64,000 bases of DNA from Chondrus crispus. Lineage: Eukaryota; Rhodophyta; Florideophyceae; Gigartinales; Gigartinaceae. Positions 1 to 9,507 of this stretch are shown here, piece after piece. Each line of letters begins with the position of its first letter. Within the stretch, counting starts at the first letter, position 1. Under the pieces are notes generated by a model. The model worked only from the letters and a program-made list of their open reading frames with translations, had not been told where the DNA came from and did no database searches. The translations under genes and the position numbers were made by a program. The stretch covers positions 227,778 to 291,777 of the forward strand of contig NW_005178869.1 of the NCBI RefSeq assembly GCF_000350225.1. Reading direction: 5' to 3'.

Positions 1-8
1 ATAGAAGG

Positions 9-362
9 ATGACTGCTTCCACACAACACATGCTCCATGGCTTGTATGGTGCGCAGCTGCATGTCTTGTACATGCTTGAACGCAAAGAGCCGTGCGGGTT
101 TGCGATGCTCCGGTGGGCTGAAGCTGAGGAGAGCGAGGGTGCAAGGCTTCATGACAAGATAGGAAAAGGATATGGCAAGTATGCTATCGGGAGGATCGTC
201 AGAAATGAAAGACGCGAGAGAAAGATCGCTTTGCTGTCTTTGAAGAGGTTCTTGGAGAGTGAGGGCGAAAGGTGGACAGAGGAGAATGGAGTGGAGAGGG
301 CAGTGATCACTATAGGGGATAGAATTGCGAGGCTGCGAGACTTTCGGCAGGTATCCCTGTGA
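9..362 (+). CDS. Unrecognised ORF, possibly the 3' end of a longer gene
   Basis: A 117-residue reading frame begins almost at the window edge, so the true start may lie outside. The product is charged, with many Arg, Lys and Glu residues and no obvious membrane segment or zinc motif. No family is recognised. It could be the C-terminus of a host gene or a chance frame. Nothing else in the first 900 bases supports a gene. Confidence 0.25.
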   Translation: MTASTQHMLHGLYGAQLHVLYMLERKEPCGFAMLRWAEAEESEGARLHDKIGKGYGKYAIGRIVRNERRERKIALLSLKRFLESEGERWTEENGVERAVITIGDRIARLRDFRQVSL

Positions 363-924
363 TTAGGGGTGAAGAATGGAAGTATACATGTGAGGATCCT
401 GCAAAGTTGTGTTAGCAACGTTGCATTATGATTATTGAATACAAAAACGCCAGGCGATACCGTCAAGACGGACAGAGTGCATGAGTAGATGTAGGCGTGT
501 CTTAGCGTGTCTTTTTGTGTCTTGTTCCTGTGGCGAAGACCAGTAACAGCCACTGGAAGAGGTAAAATGACCATGGCTGAGTCTACATTGATCTGCCTGA
601 GGGCAGATTAACCTGCCATCTGTGGGATTGAAGGGTCCATGCGGTCCTCTCGTGGGACCAGCTAGTATCGACATTGGGGCGAATTGGGGCAGCCTGGGGA
701 GCCGTCATGTTCCATGGGGCTCGGTTATTACTGTCAAAACAATCATATTCACGTGGCGACCATGTGGCAAGGGTCAACCGTTGCGGATGCTGGCCATTCA
801 GTTTGCACTATGTCGACCTTTTCTGTTCATGCGACATTCATGGCGAACTGGGCACCATAAGGCAAACGAGGGAGTTACAGAAATTGTGATGTAGTGCTTC
901 CTCAAGATAAGATGCGCATGTCTA
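363..924. other. No gene seen
   Basis: Only short overlapping frames with no recognisable motif occur here. The stretch ends at the TA dinucleotide that borders the first pogo-like element. Confidence 0.5.
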
Positions 925-926
925 TA

Positions 927-1576
927 CAGTGGCCCCTACTCATTAGTGTCGCCCCCCGTGCGAGACCCCAAAACCGGCACTACTGGGAGACGGCATTAAT
1001 AGGTGACGTCGTCACATATATTGTCATGCACTCGGTAATTAACGTCTGCCTTCTCCGTGTTGCGTCTCTGTCGTGTTTTGCAGTGAGAAATACGATAGAG
1101 CGTCTGAAACTTGGCATTCAGTCGCCAAAACTCTCACGGCCTGACGGGTCTTTATTTGCGATGATTTTGGCTTCTTGTTGGCTGCGCGGAGCAATTTGGG
1201 AGCAGTAGCTCTGATGTTTCGCACAGTGCGCCCTGCGATGCCGAACTGTTGCTCAATTGCCTCGGCACAGTGTCCCTTGTCGAGCAGATCTGAAATGTCT
1301 AGCTTCTGTGCTATTGTCAGGGGCTTGCGCGTTGCTTTTTTTTATTTATTTCCTGAACCAGATGCACAAGGAGGACAAGCTGAGGTCTGTGAACGCTGTT
1401 CGGTGAATAGAATCGGGTTTAGAAGCCGCTTTCACATGTTTTCATGCGCGATGGACGGACGGCAGCTTAACACCCAGAGTCGTATACCACGTGTCACTTT
1501 TCGTGTTCGTAGGTCTGGCCGGCATTAATGGGAGGGTGGCATTAGTAAATGTGGCACTAATGGGACTCTCCCCCTG
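927..1576 (-). mobile_element. Short pogo-superfamily DNA element (copy 1)
   Basis: The left end reads TA followed by CAGTGGCCCCTACTCATTAG. The right end, read on the opposite strand, gives CACAGGGGGAGAGTCCCATT and then AGTGCC, so the ends are imperfect terminal inverted repeats beginning with CAG. The left flank is TA and the right flank TG, a decayed TA target duplication. GGCATTAAT/GGCACTAAT motifs recur just inside both ends. The same termini occur in the copies at 1828-2652 and 22382-22824, which defines a local family. Inside is a fragment of a transposase DNA-binding domain on the minus strand. Confidence 0.65.
1039..1340 (-). pseudogene. Pogo-type transposase N-terminal HTH fragment
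   Basis: On the minus strand, downward from about position 1336, the frame encodes a psq/CENP-B-type helix-turn-helix. It starts RKPLTIAQKLDISDLLDKGH, is followed by a glutamine-rich turn and ends with GRTVRNIRA at the recognition helix. This is the DNA-binding module at the N-terminus of pogo/Tigger/jerky transposases. The CENP-B second HTH and the DDE core are missing and the frame ends at 1039. It is a truncated relic inside the small element and cannot encode a nuclease. Confidence 0.6.
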
Positions 1577-1827
1577 TGCAGCGGATGAGATCCATGAGAA
1601 GGCACAACCAAGCTGTCACGGATAATGTAAATTGCCGGTTTGAAGACAGTTTGCCGTACAATGCGTGTCCTGTTTGGAATAAATGTCTTCTTAAAAGACC
1701 TTGAGCGAGAACTGGCTGACTGCGGTACTTGTTCCACATTTGTCATTGAACATGTCGTCGAGAAGCATTCGCGTTTCCCGAGCGGAAGAAAGCAAGACAG
1801 AGCGCCTCCTCGATGTGAAACGCATTA

Positions 1828-2652
1828 CAGTCGACCCTACGCATTAGTGCCGCCCTGTGTAAGGACTAATAATACGGCACTAATTCGGAGCGGCACAATC
1901 AGAAAGCAGAATCACTACCCGGCCAGAACTCTGTTATTAGAGTCTGCTGTTGTTGCCTTTGCCCCTGTCTCTCATGCCTAGCTTCTAGAAAAGCTCGTTT
2001 TGCGGACCTCAAGTGCGAAAAGGCGTTGCTCACATCGCACTCCACACCCAGACTCTCCAAAGACCCAAACAACCTTGCTAGCACTACAGCAGTCGGTACG
2101 GCCCTCCTCTTCGTAATTTCACACTCGTCTTCTGCCACACAATCATCCATCATAGCATCACTGGCAGACTGATTCTGTAGCTCTCCGCCATAATGTATTG
2201 AATCGCAAGCATCACTAATAGAAGCTTCTGCCACAAGCTCATTAGTCTCGATCTCAATCCATTCCTCCACATCTTTCGTGCAGAATTCTGCAGTTTCTGC
2301 GAGGCCATCCTCTGGCACCAGGCTTAGTCGGGAGAGAAACCCTACTACACCACCTACCATAGATTTATCAATTTCAGTTTCATTTCGACCAACTTTCCGA
2401 CCTGCAGCAGATGCCCAACCTCGATTTTCTGTGCAATCGTAAGGCGCGTACGCTCCGCTTTGGCGATCTTTTCAGGATTCATGTTAGGGTCTTTGAGTGA
2501 GGTGCCATCACGTCACCAATTGAGCTGAGGCGCGTGAGGAGTGGCCGATGACGACGTGGTGCATGACGTGGCAGAACCTGGGTCTGCCGGTTTGGCGGCA
2601 CTGATTCGAGGGTGGCAATAATGAAAGCGGCACTATTGCGCGTCCTCCGCTG
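1828..2652 (-). mobile_element. Internally deleted pogo-superfamily element (copy 2)
   Basis: The ends are CAGTCGACCCTACGCATTAG at 1828 and, on the opposite strand, CAGCGGAGGACGCGCAATAG at 2652. Both are flanked by TA (1826-1827 and 2653-2654), the target duplication expected for the pogo superfamily. About 825 bp remain, coding only for the beginning and end of a transposase, so this is a deletion derivative that would need a helper enzyme. Confidence 0.75.
1899..2481 (-). pseudogene. Deleted pogo-type transposase (HTH start joined to C-terminus)
   Basis: An ATG at 2481 starts a psq-type HTH containing RTRLTIAQKIEVGHLLQ. The reading frame is lost within about 120 bases, and a second open frame of 153 codons (2360-1899) follows. 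That second part is an acidic pogo-like C-terminal tail with HLRSAKRAFLEARHERQ and a terminal QTLITEFW. The CENP-B domain and the whole catalytic DDE core are absent. The terminal motif fits a PCNA-interacting peptide (Q-x-x-hydrophobic-x-x-aromatic-aromatic). PCNA binding is known for the Drosophila pogo transposase; here it is inferred from the motif alone. Confidence 0.65.
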
Positions 2653-2693
2653 TACTAAGATATTCAGGACAGTACATCACTATTCAACTGTAA

Positions 2694-4163
2694 TCAAATC
2701 TGGCTAGGGTACCGGTCCATTACCTGCAGTTCTGTCTCCCCTATCTCGCACTCCTCACCGTCAGACGCTACGTTGCGGGTAAGCGAAACTTCAGAAACAG
2801 GGTCCTGACTCACTCTTGTCTTTCTGTGCGGATCATAACGCAGCCACAGGTATGCGCCGATCCCTAAATGACAAATGGTGAAACCGATGGTATTCAGCAG
2901 TGTCAAATGGTCTTTGAAAAATGTGATGCCGCCAGCTATCGTTAGAAGCTCTTTAAACACTCCCGCTACACTGAGTCCGACGGAGGAAGTGGCATTGACA
3001 AAACAGTATTCGCTCATAAGGAGAATGAAGACCAAGGTGCCAACGAATACCATGGTCCCCAAAATGATCCAAAGCTCATTGGCTTCGAGAACAGTCATCT
3101 TAGCGGCTACTTGATTACCTTCTAGCAAAATTGCTACCGGTAGGACGCAGAGGGCCGTAGTGGGTGAAGTGTACAATGTGGCAGTGAGAGGTGGCATGTG
3201 TTGACAAGACTTGCCATCGCCAGTTCTTTTCAACAGGCTTTGCGTCATGGCCCACCGGAAGCTCCCTAAAGTATGGGAAGGAGAAGGGCGGATGTGGAAT
3301 AGGCACAAGAAGTTAGAATGAGAAAGGAAGACTGCAAGGTTGAAGAGTAGTGTGTTGTGTGTTCGTTCTGTTGATAGCTATCCGCAACCATCCCTACTTA
3401 TATCGCTACTGCAGAGCTACTGCATTCCTAATGTTTCAGCTAGGTACTTCCCAAAAACGATGCCCGCTCAAATGATACTGTATTTCGCGCATATGCCACA
3501 TATCTGATATCAGCCCTGAATTGTCATATTTCCATCTCTATAATTGCAGGCCTGATTATCCATATCGATTTCCTTTTGTGGTTTCCATGCGAGCGGTGCA
3601 ACACTGCCTCCCTATTTGCAGACGGAGACAGTTTTATGACATAAAGCAATGCCGAGCAATTGCAAAGTGAAACCGGTGAGTACGAACTCGTGCTGCCCGA
3701 AGGCAGCAAGTGCGATCCCGAGGGCGATGACAAAAGGGGAGGTCCAAACATGGACTGAAAAGATCTCATTACCGAGCAGCAAGCCCCACATCATGGTAAA
3801 GACTGGAGAACCTCCCTTCAAAATGGTCCCAAAGGAGACCGTGAGAATCGTGAGAGCCGTAGTGGCGCAACCTATGTCAAGGGCAGTGGCGACTCCAATG
3901 GGAGGATCGTAATTTAGGAAATCCCTGCGCGCGAGAAGTTTCGGTCTCCATCCTGGTCGAGCTGAGAATAACGCGGCCCATACGGTAGTGAGGGTGTTTG
4001 AAAAGGCAGTGACAGTCAGTGGGAACTTAAAGTGCCTCACAAAAATCCATCTAGTGGCGAGGATGACGGAGGACGAAATGATAAACCAGAACAACAGGGT
4101 CAGGGCAGTGCGAGGGAGGGCGAGATTACGGCTGCGGTTGGTGACGGGGGTATTCACAGGCAT
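2694..4163 (-). CDS. TPT/SLC35-type sugar-phosphate or nucleotide-sugar transporter (two exons)
   Basis: Exon 1 runs 4163-3641 and exon 2 runs 3265-2694. The 375-base intron between them starts GTCATA and ends in a pyrimidine-rich tract plus TTTAG. Joining them restores one frame (IAL-W-SFRWAMTQ) and a product of about 364 residues, normal for the family. The N-terminal half has FKFPLTVTAF, then PIGVATALDIGCATTALT and SFGTILKGGSPVF. These match the triose-phosphate-transporter/SLC35 fold (about ten membrane helices), nearest in flavour to SLC35C2-like proteins. The C-terminal half has FRWAMTQSLL and FVNATSSVGLSVAGVFKELL. I chose the ATG at 4163 because the upstream extension of the frame enters the neighbouring LTR. 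There is no obvious plastid transit peptide, so a Golgi/ER location is the simpler guess. Substrate unknown. Confidence 0.85.
3266..3640 (-). other. Intron of the transporter gene
   Basis: The donor GT is at 3640-3639. The acceptor AG is at 3267-3266, preceded on the minus strand by a pyrimidine-rich CTTCTCCTTCCCATACTTTAG-type tract. Removal preserves phase across the invariant FRW-MTQ region of the family. No coding content is seen inside. Confidence 0.75.
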
Positions 4164-4387
4164 GCTGAAAGATTGTGGAAGAAGACAAGGAGGGCGGGCG
4201 GGAGAAAAGGCTTTCGTGGGAGCGACTGCAGCAGAATACACGATCGAACCCGCCCGTGGCAGTACATCGCAGTTGTCAAATGTTTTGAGAGGGCATGGGG
4301 CTCTGGGGAATGAGGCAAATACAGTTTGAACGAGAAGAGAAGAGAAGAGAGGCGGGGAATAGGGATGGTGACAGGGGGTAAGCTCCA

Positions 4388-4719
4388 TGTGGGGGAGATT
4401 TGGGGTACTGTACAGGGTACAGTACCCGGGAGTGGCCCCAGGGCCAAAGCCTTCAAAAGGTGATTTTATTGGTCTACGTGTACGCCAGGTGTACACGTGG
4501 ACAATCTCCCTTTGAAGAGCGGCGGTCCTGGGAAGTGGAAGATGTTGGCGGCCCCTCTATAAGAGAAAGGGGCGCGCCGCGACACCCCGCGACACAGAAC
4601 AGAACACAACAACACCCCGGACTGACCCCGGCTCTTGCAATAAACTTCACGCTTCTGAAAGAAAACTTCTCTCTCCCCCCTACGTGCGCGGCCTTCCTCC
4701 CCGCTTTTCGCCGCCAACA
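4388..4719 (+). repeat. 5' LTR of the Ty3-order element
   Basis: It starts TGTGGGGGAG and ends CCAACA. It contains the hairpin GGGTACTGTAC-agg-GTACAGTACCC (4406-4430), an ACACGTGG box, a TATA-like CTATAAGA (4557-4564) and a polyadenylation-type AATAAA (4639-4644). The bases TGGTACTCTTG follow directly and are the likely primer-binding site. The gag ATG uses the last A of the LTR plus this TG. Confidence 0.93.
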
Positions 4720-5588
4720 TGGTACTCTTGTGGAGGGGTGGCAAAGAAGACGGCTCCCTGTCACAGTTTGACGGGTCGAAGCCGGCCGACGTTCACAAGT
4801 GCTTCTTCGTCTTCGAGAATGTTGCCACCTCTGGCAAGTCGGACGAAGAAAGGGCATCTGAACTCCTTCGCTACCTGGAGGGAGATGCATTCGAGTTCTT
4901 TTATCAAGCCTTTGTCAAGAACGGAGATATCAGTGCAGATGGCTCCGACTACCAGAAGGTCAAGAAGGCCTTGGTCGAGCGGTTCGCCCCGGTTGAATCA
5001 CCTGAAGATGTGATTCGGGATGCGATGGCCGCTCGCCTTTCCTTCGAGGATCTCAGTGGGTCCCTTCGAAACTCAGATCGTCTCTACGAGAAGGCGGGAT
5101 TCAACGACGAAGCGAAGTTCGGACTGCTTCGCAACGCCGTGATGGAACATCTCGAGTTGGCCCAGTTTGCCATCTATCGAGGTGCGAAGACCTACAAGGC
5201 CCTATTCGATGCAATCATGGACTTCTGGTCTGGTCGCTGCGCCTTTCAGGCGGCGGCGAACTCCTTGGGCAATTCGCGCTACCAGGGGTCAGAGAGCTCA
5301 CAAGTTATGTATGAGCCCAGAGGACAAGGTGGGTCAAAAAGGGTCATGATGCGTTCAAAAGCTCCCTTGTCTCCACTCGCGACGAAGCTTGGCGCTTTAG
5401 CTGATCGACTAGCCGATATTTCCCTTATTATCAAGAAGAATCAGGCGAGGGATGACGCAACAGCATTCCGCCCCGCCCACGACCGTACTTGTTCTTATTG
5501 CAAACGACCGGGTCATGGCGCTAATAGATGCGATGCGAATCCGCATAGGGACACGAAATGCCCTTGCTGCGGAAAATTTGATCATTGA
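4719..5588 (+). CDS. Gag of the Ty3-order element
   Basis: The 289-residue product begins at the LTR/primer-site junction. An N-terminal capsid-like region of about 230 residues is followed by basic sequence and a CCHC zinc knuckle (CSYCKRPGHGANRC, about residues 258-271). A second knuckle begins CPCCGKFDH and is cut by a TGA stop (5586-5588) directly after its His. The missing Cys lies four codons past the stop in the same frame. Gag and the protease region are therefore in one frame separated by one stop. Role: structural protein of the retrotransposon particle. The stop may be suppressible or a mutation. Confidence 0.85.
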   Translation: MVLLWRGGKEDGSLSQFDGSKPADVHKCFFVFENVATSGKSDEERASELLRYLEGDAFEFFYQAFVKNGDISADGSDYQKVKKALVERFAPVESPEDVIRDAMAARLSFEDLSGSLRNSDRLYEKAGFNDEAKFGLLRNAVMEHLELAQFAIYRGAKTYKALFDAIMDFWSGRCAFQAAANSLGNSRYQGSESSQVMYEPRGQGGSKRVMMRSKAPLSPLATKLGALADRLADISLIIKKNQARDDATAFRPAHDRTCSYCKRPGHGANRCDANPHRDTKCPCCGKFDH

Positions 5589-8500
5589 GAGACAAGCTGT
5601 TGGGCTAGAATTCGTCCACAGAGGGGAGGTAGCAGTTCCTACCCTCCTAAGAAGGCCCAGACGGATATTGCCGTGTCGGGTACACAGACGGGCTCCGCAG
5701 GAAACCAGGTGAGTGTTGTGACGCACGACGACCTCCCTGCTGATGAGAAGTTAGTGGCATCAGTCAAGAGAAACGCCGATGGAGAGCCGGTGGCCAAGAC
5801 GCGAAAGGATGGTGGCGGCGAGCCAATCCCGTCCCTTCTCAACCCGCGTAAGTACTGGACTCTGAACCACATGAGGAAACCTCCTAAGCCGGGCCGTCGA
5901 ACAAGAAAGAAGAGGACAAGTAAGAAGAACGCCGCCCAAGAGCACTCGGGGAAGTATGATGTGGTTTCTTCCCTCGCGAACGCCCCCTCTGGTTTGACAT
6001 TCGGTCAACTGATTCGAGGAGATGGCGACGAGGCCAAGAAAGAGATCCGTCGTTTGTTCAACAGTCGCCCTAGACGCCCCGTAGCTGCTTCGATCGGTAC
6101 TTTGCCGAAACGTCTGAAAGTAGTTTCGGTACAAGTCTACGGGACACAAATGAGAGCGTTGTTAGACTAAGGAGCTATCCCTAACGTTATGAATGCGTCT
6201 GTGACATCGAAGCTCTCTCTGTCTCCAAAGCCGACCTCGACGAAGATTACGGTCGCCAATGGACAAAAGACAACCTGCTTAGGTTCCATCGAGGAAGTTC
6301 CTGTCACGTTCAATGGCGCTGTTACTTCACTCAACTTCTTGGTTGTTGAAGGATCCCCAGTTGATATCTTAATCGGGTATCCAACTCTCGAAGAACTTCA
6401 AGCCTGCATCGATCTAGGTCACCAGTCTGTTAGTATGTTGATCGGAAACAAAACCCTGAAAATGAGTCTGGAGTTTGATCAAGTACGTCCTATCGTCGCG
6501 GATTCGGAGACTGATAGTGAGGACTTCACTTCTGATGTCGAGTCGTTCGCCTCAGAAAACTCGCCGGAAGAAGAGACTTATGTTGTCGCCATCCTCAGCG
6601 ATGAACCTTTCGAGCTAGACTTAACTCTGGACGGAGCGATCGGAGAACATGAGGAAGTAGAATCACCTGATTCGAATGTCATCAACAAGGCCGTGAAAAT
6701 GCTTCGGGAAAACTTGTGCATCTTGACAATGAAGCACAAGCAGTCATCGAGACCGCCCTGATGGGTAAGAGTATCGTTGCTACATCCCTTGACGACCTTC
6801 GGCCTGCTGAAGTTCCAATCAAGCACCATTTCGAGTTAGATGATACTAATCCGATCTATCACTCGGCGAGGAGAATGGCTCCCTTGCATAACGAAATCGT
6901 TCGGAAAGAGTTGGACAAAATGCTGGAAGCAGGAATCATCACGCCTTCCAGCGCCGCATGGTCCTTTCCGGTCGTCATCGTATCCAAAAAAAATGGGAAT
7001 CCACGCTTCTGTGTTGATTACCGTTCTCTGAATCAGAAGATGAAAGCAGACAGATGGCCTTTGCCGAAAATAAAAGAGATATTTGATGACTTGGAAGGAA
7101 GTGCGTACTTCACTTCTCTGGATTTGTTCAGTGGTTACTGGCAAATTCCGATGGCACAACAATGCAAAGAAATGACTACTTTCGTCTGTTGCTACGGGAC
7201 GTATAAGTTCGAAGTCATGCCCTTTGGATTGATGAATGCGCCTTCGACATTTCAGAGAATGATGGATACAATCTTTCGCAGAGTGCGGTTTGTGCGTGTG
7301 TACCTCGATGACGTTGTGGTGTTCTCTAAGACTATAGAAGAACATATTCGCCACCTGCAGCATGTATTTGATGTGCTTGACGAGGCTGGTCTTAAGCTTA
7401 AGCTGACAAAGTGTAGCTTCGCCCAGGCGAAGATCAAGTTGCTCGGTCATGTTGTCGACAAAGGCGGGATTGCCGTTGACCCGAGCAAGGTCGAAGTGAT
7501 TCGGAATGCACCGATCCCGACCACTACGACTGAACTTAGGAGCTTTCTTGGGTTAGCAAGCTACTACCGTCGTTTCATCTGCAAGTTTGCGGACATTGCT
7601 GCGGTACTCCATGCGGCCACATCCGGAAACGGCAGATTAAAATGGACCGGAGAAATGCAAGAAGCCTTTGATGAACTACGCATAAAGCTAACTTCTCCGC
7701 CAGTCTTGGATTACCCAGACTTTGAGAAGCCCTTCGTCGTTGAGACGGATGCGTCATCGGTCTCCGTCGGGGCTGTGTTGGCTCAAAAGAAGGCAGATGG
7801 GAAAATACACCCCATCCAGTACGCAAGCCGTACTATGAATACATCTGAGCGCAAGTACTCCGCTTGTGAGCGTGAGGCCCTTGCGGTCATCTTTGCTTTG
7901 AAGAAATTTCGTGTTTACGTGCTTTCGTCTACACCTTTCAAGCTGATTACTGATCACCAGGCTCTTAGTTACGCCTTTCGCAAGAAAGACATCCACGGTC
8001 GTTTGGATCGTTGGCTAGACTTCTTAGCCGAGTACGACTTCACCGTGGAATATCGTTGTAGATTCGCAAATAGTGCAGCTGACTACCTTTCTCGCATTCA
8101 GCCCAAGAACGGCGACAACCCAACTTGCCAGGAAGAGGGAGACCTTGCCCTCGCTATTACGACCCCGATCTACTCTACAGAAGATCTACAAGAGTTTTGC
8201 CAAGATATCATGTCCTATCTGCAAGGCGAAACACCGGTTGGGTTGGATGATTACAGGAAGTCTCGCATGAAGAATAATGCGAAGAACTTTCTAGTGTGGG
8301 AGTCGAAGTTGTTCCGCCGCACCATTCATGGTCTTCGTGTTGTTGCCCCAATTTATTATCGCGAAAAGATACTGAAGGGTTTCCATGACGACATTGGTCA
8401 TTGGGACTTGAAGACCACTCGTCAATCTGTCACGGAAAGGTACTGGTGGCCGACCGTTTGTATGGACGTGGGAGACTACGTGAAGAGTTGTGACGGGTGT

Positions 8501-9390
8501 CAGAAGACGCGTCCGATTCCCAAATATAAGACCACTTTGCGCCTTCCCATTACAAGCTTGTTTGATGTTTTCTCTATTGACTTTGCTGGCCCCTTCCCTG
8601 CCACCTCGTCCGGAAATCGCTTCGTGTTGGTTCCGGTCGAACACCTCACAGGATGACCAATTGCCCTATCCACTGCTGATAGTACTGCTCAAGTGGTTCT
8701 TGACTTTGTCAAGAGAGAAATCATGTACTCATTCGGCCCTCCGAGAACCATTGTCTCTGACAATGCTACCTGCTTCACAGCCTCGGCCGTTTCTAGCTTC
8801 ATGGCTCGACACGGTATCACTTGGCGCACCGTCCTCGCCTACGCTCCCATGTCTAACGGTAGAGCAGAGAGAATGGTTGGAACTCTGAAGGCTGCCGTCC
8901 GTAAGACAGTTCTTGGAACTGGAATGGAGTGGGACAAAGCACTCACCCAGGTCCTGTATGGATATCGCCGACTTGCCATGAAGAACGGCGTGTCGCCCTT
9001 CGAATTAATGTATGGGGTCCCACCTCGGATGGATTCCAGTGCAGAAACCGGTGCAAGCCGAGTTGTCCCTTCCTTAGACCATCATCGTCGTTGGAGCTTC
9101 TGACTGGATCTGTCCCACGAGCAGTTCGCTCAGGGGCCTCTGTGGAAAAAAGGATCGTAGCGTCGTCGTCTCACTTCTTCGAAGTAGGAAACAAAGTTCT
9201 TGTCGCTCGGGGAACTTCATTTGGTGGTACGAAGTGGCCCGCGTTCGTTTCCAAGTTCAACGGCCCGTGCCGCGTCTTGAGAGTTCACCACCCGCGATAC
9301 GTGCTAGAGTCCCAGCACGGCCGAGTATCCAGGAAGCCTATTCATGCTCGCCGACTCGTCCTATATCGTGAAAGGAAGTTCGAAGCCTAA
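5589..9390 (+). pseudogene. Pol (protease, RT, RNase H, integrase) with several disabling changes
   Basis: The frame continues from gag to a protease whose active site reads L-L-D-stop-G-A: the Ser/Thr codon of D-(S/T)-G is TAA (6168-6170). ILIGYP follows at the protease flap end. A -1 shift near 6720-6760 leads to reverse transcriptase, with a YLDD catalytic box at 7301-7312, and RNase H (ETDASSVSVGAVLAQ). The integrase has an HHCC zinc module (8385-8515) and the DDE residues FSIDFAGP, SDNAT and GRAERM. A TGA at 8654-8656 replaces the Trp codon usual after LTG, and another shift lies near 9095. The C-terminal GPY/F-like part ends at 9390. No chromodomain is evident. Confidence 0.88.
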
Positions 9391-9507
9391 GTCCTTTGTT
9401 AAAGCTTAAGGCTAAGTGTTAGGCATAAAATCGTTTAATGCATGTAGAGAATATATGCAATAGCTATCATGAAACCCGTATAGGCAAGAAGAGAGAAGAG
9501 AGCGTGG

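Noticed and set aside
149..574. 141-codon minus-strand frame near the window start
   Set aside because: Overlaps the plus-strand ORF and contains no recognisable domain.
6710..6765. Programmed -1 frameshift between protease and RT in the Ty3 element
   Set aside because: The junction CGGGAAAACTTG does not form a canonical X-XXY-YYZ heptamer in the zero frame. With other lesions nearby, an indel is simpler.
9180..9390. Chromodomain at the end of the Ty3 integrase
   Set aside because: The tail has the GPY/F-like region but no aromatic-cage pattern of a chromodomain before its stop.
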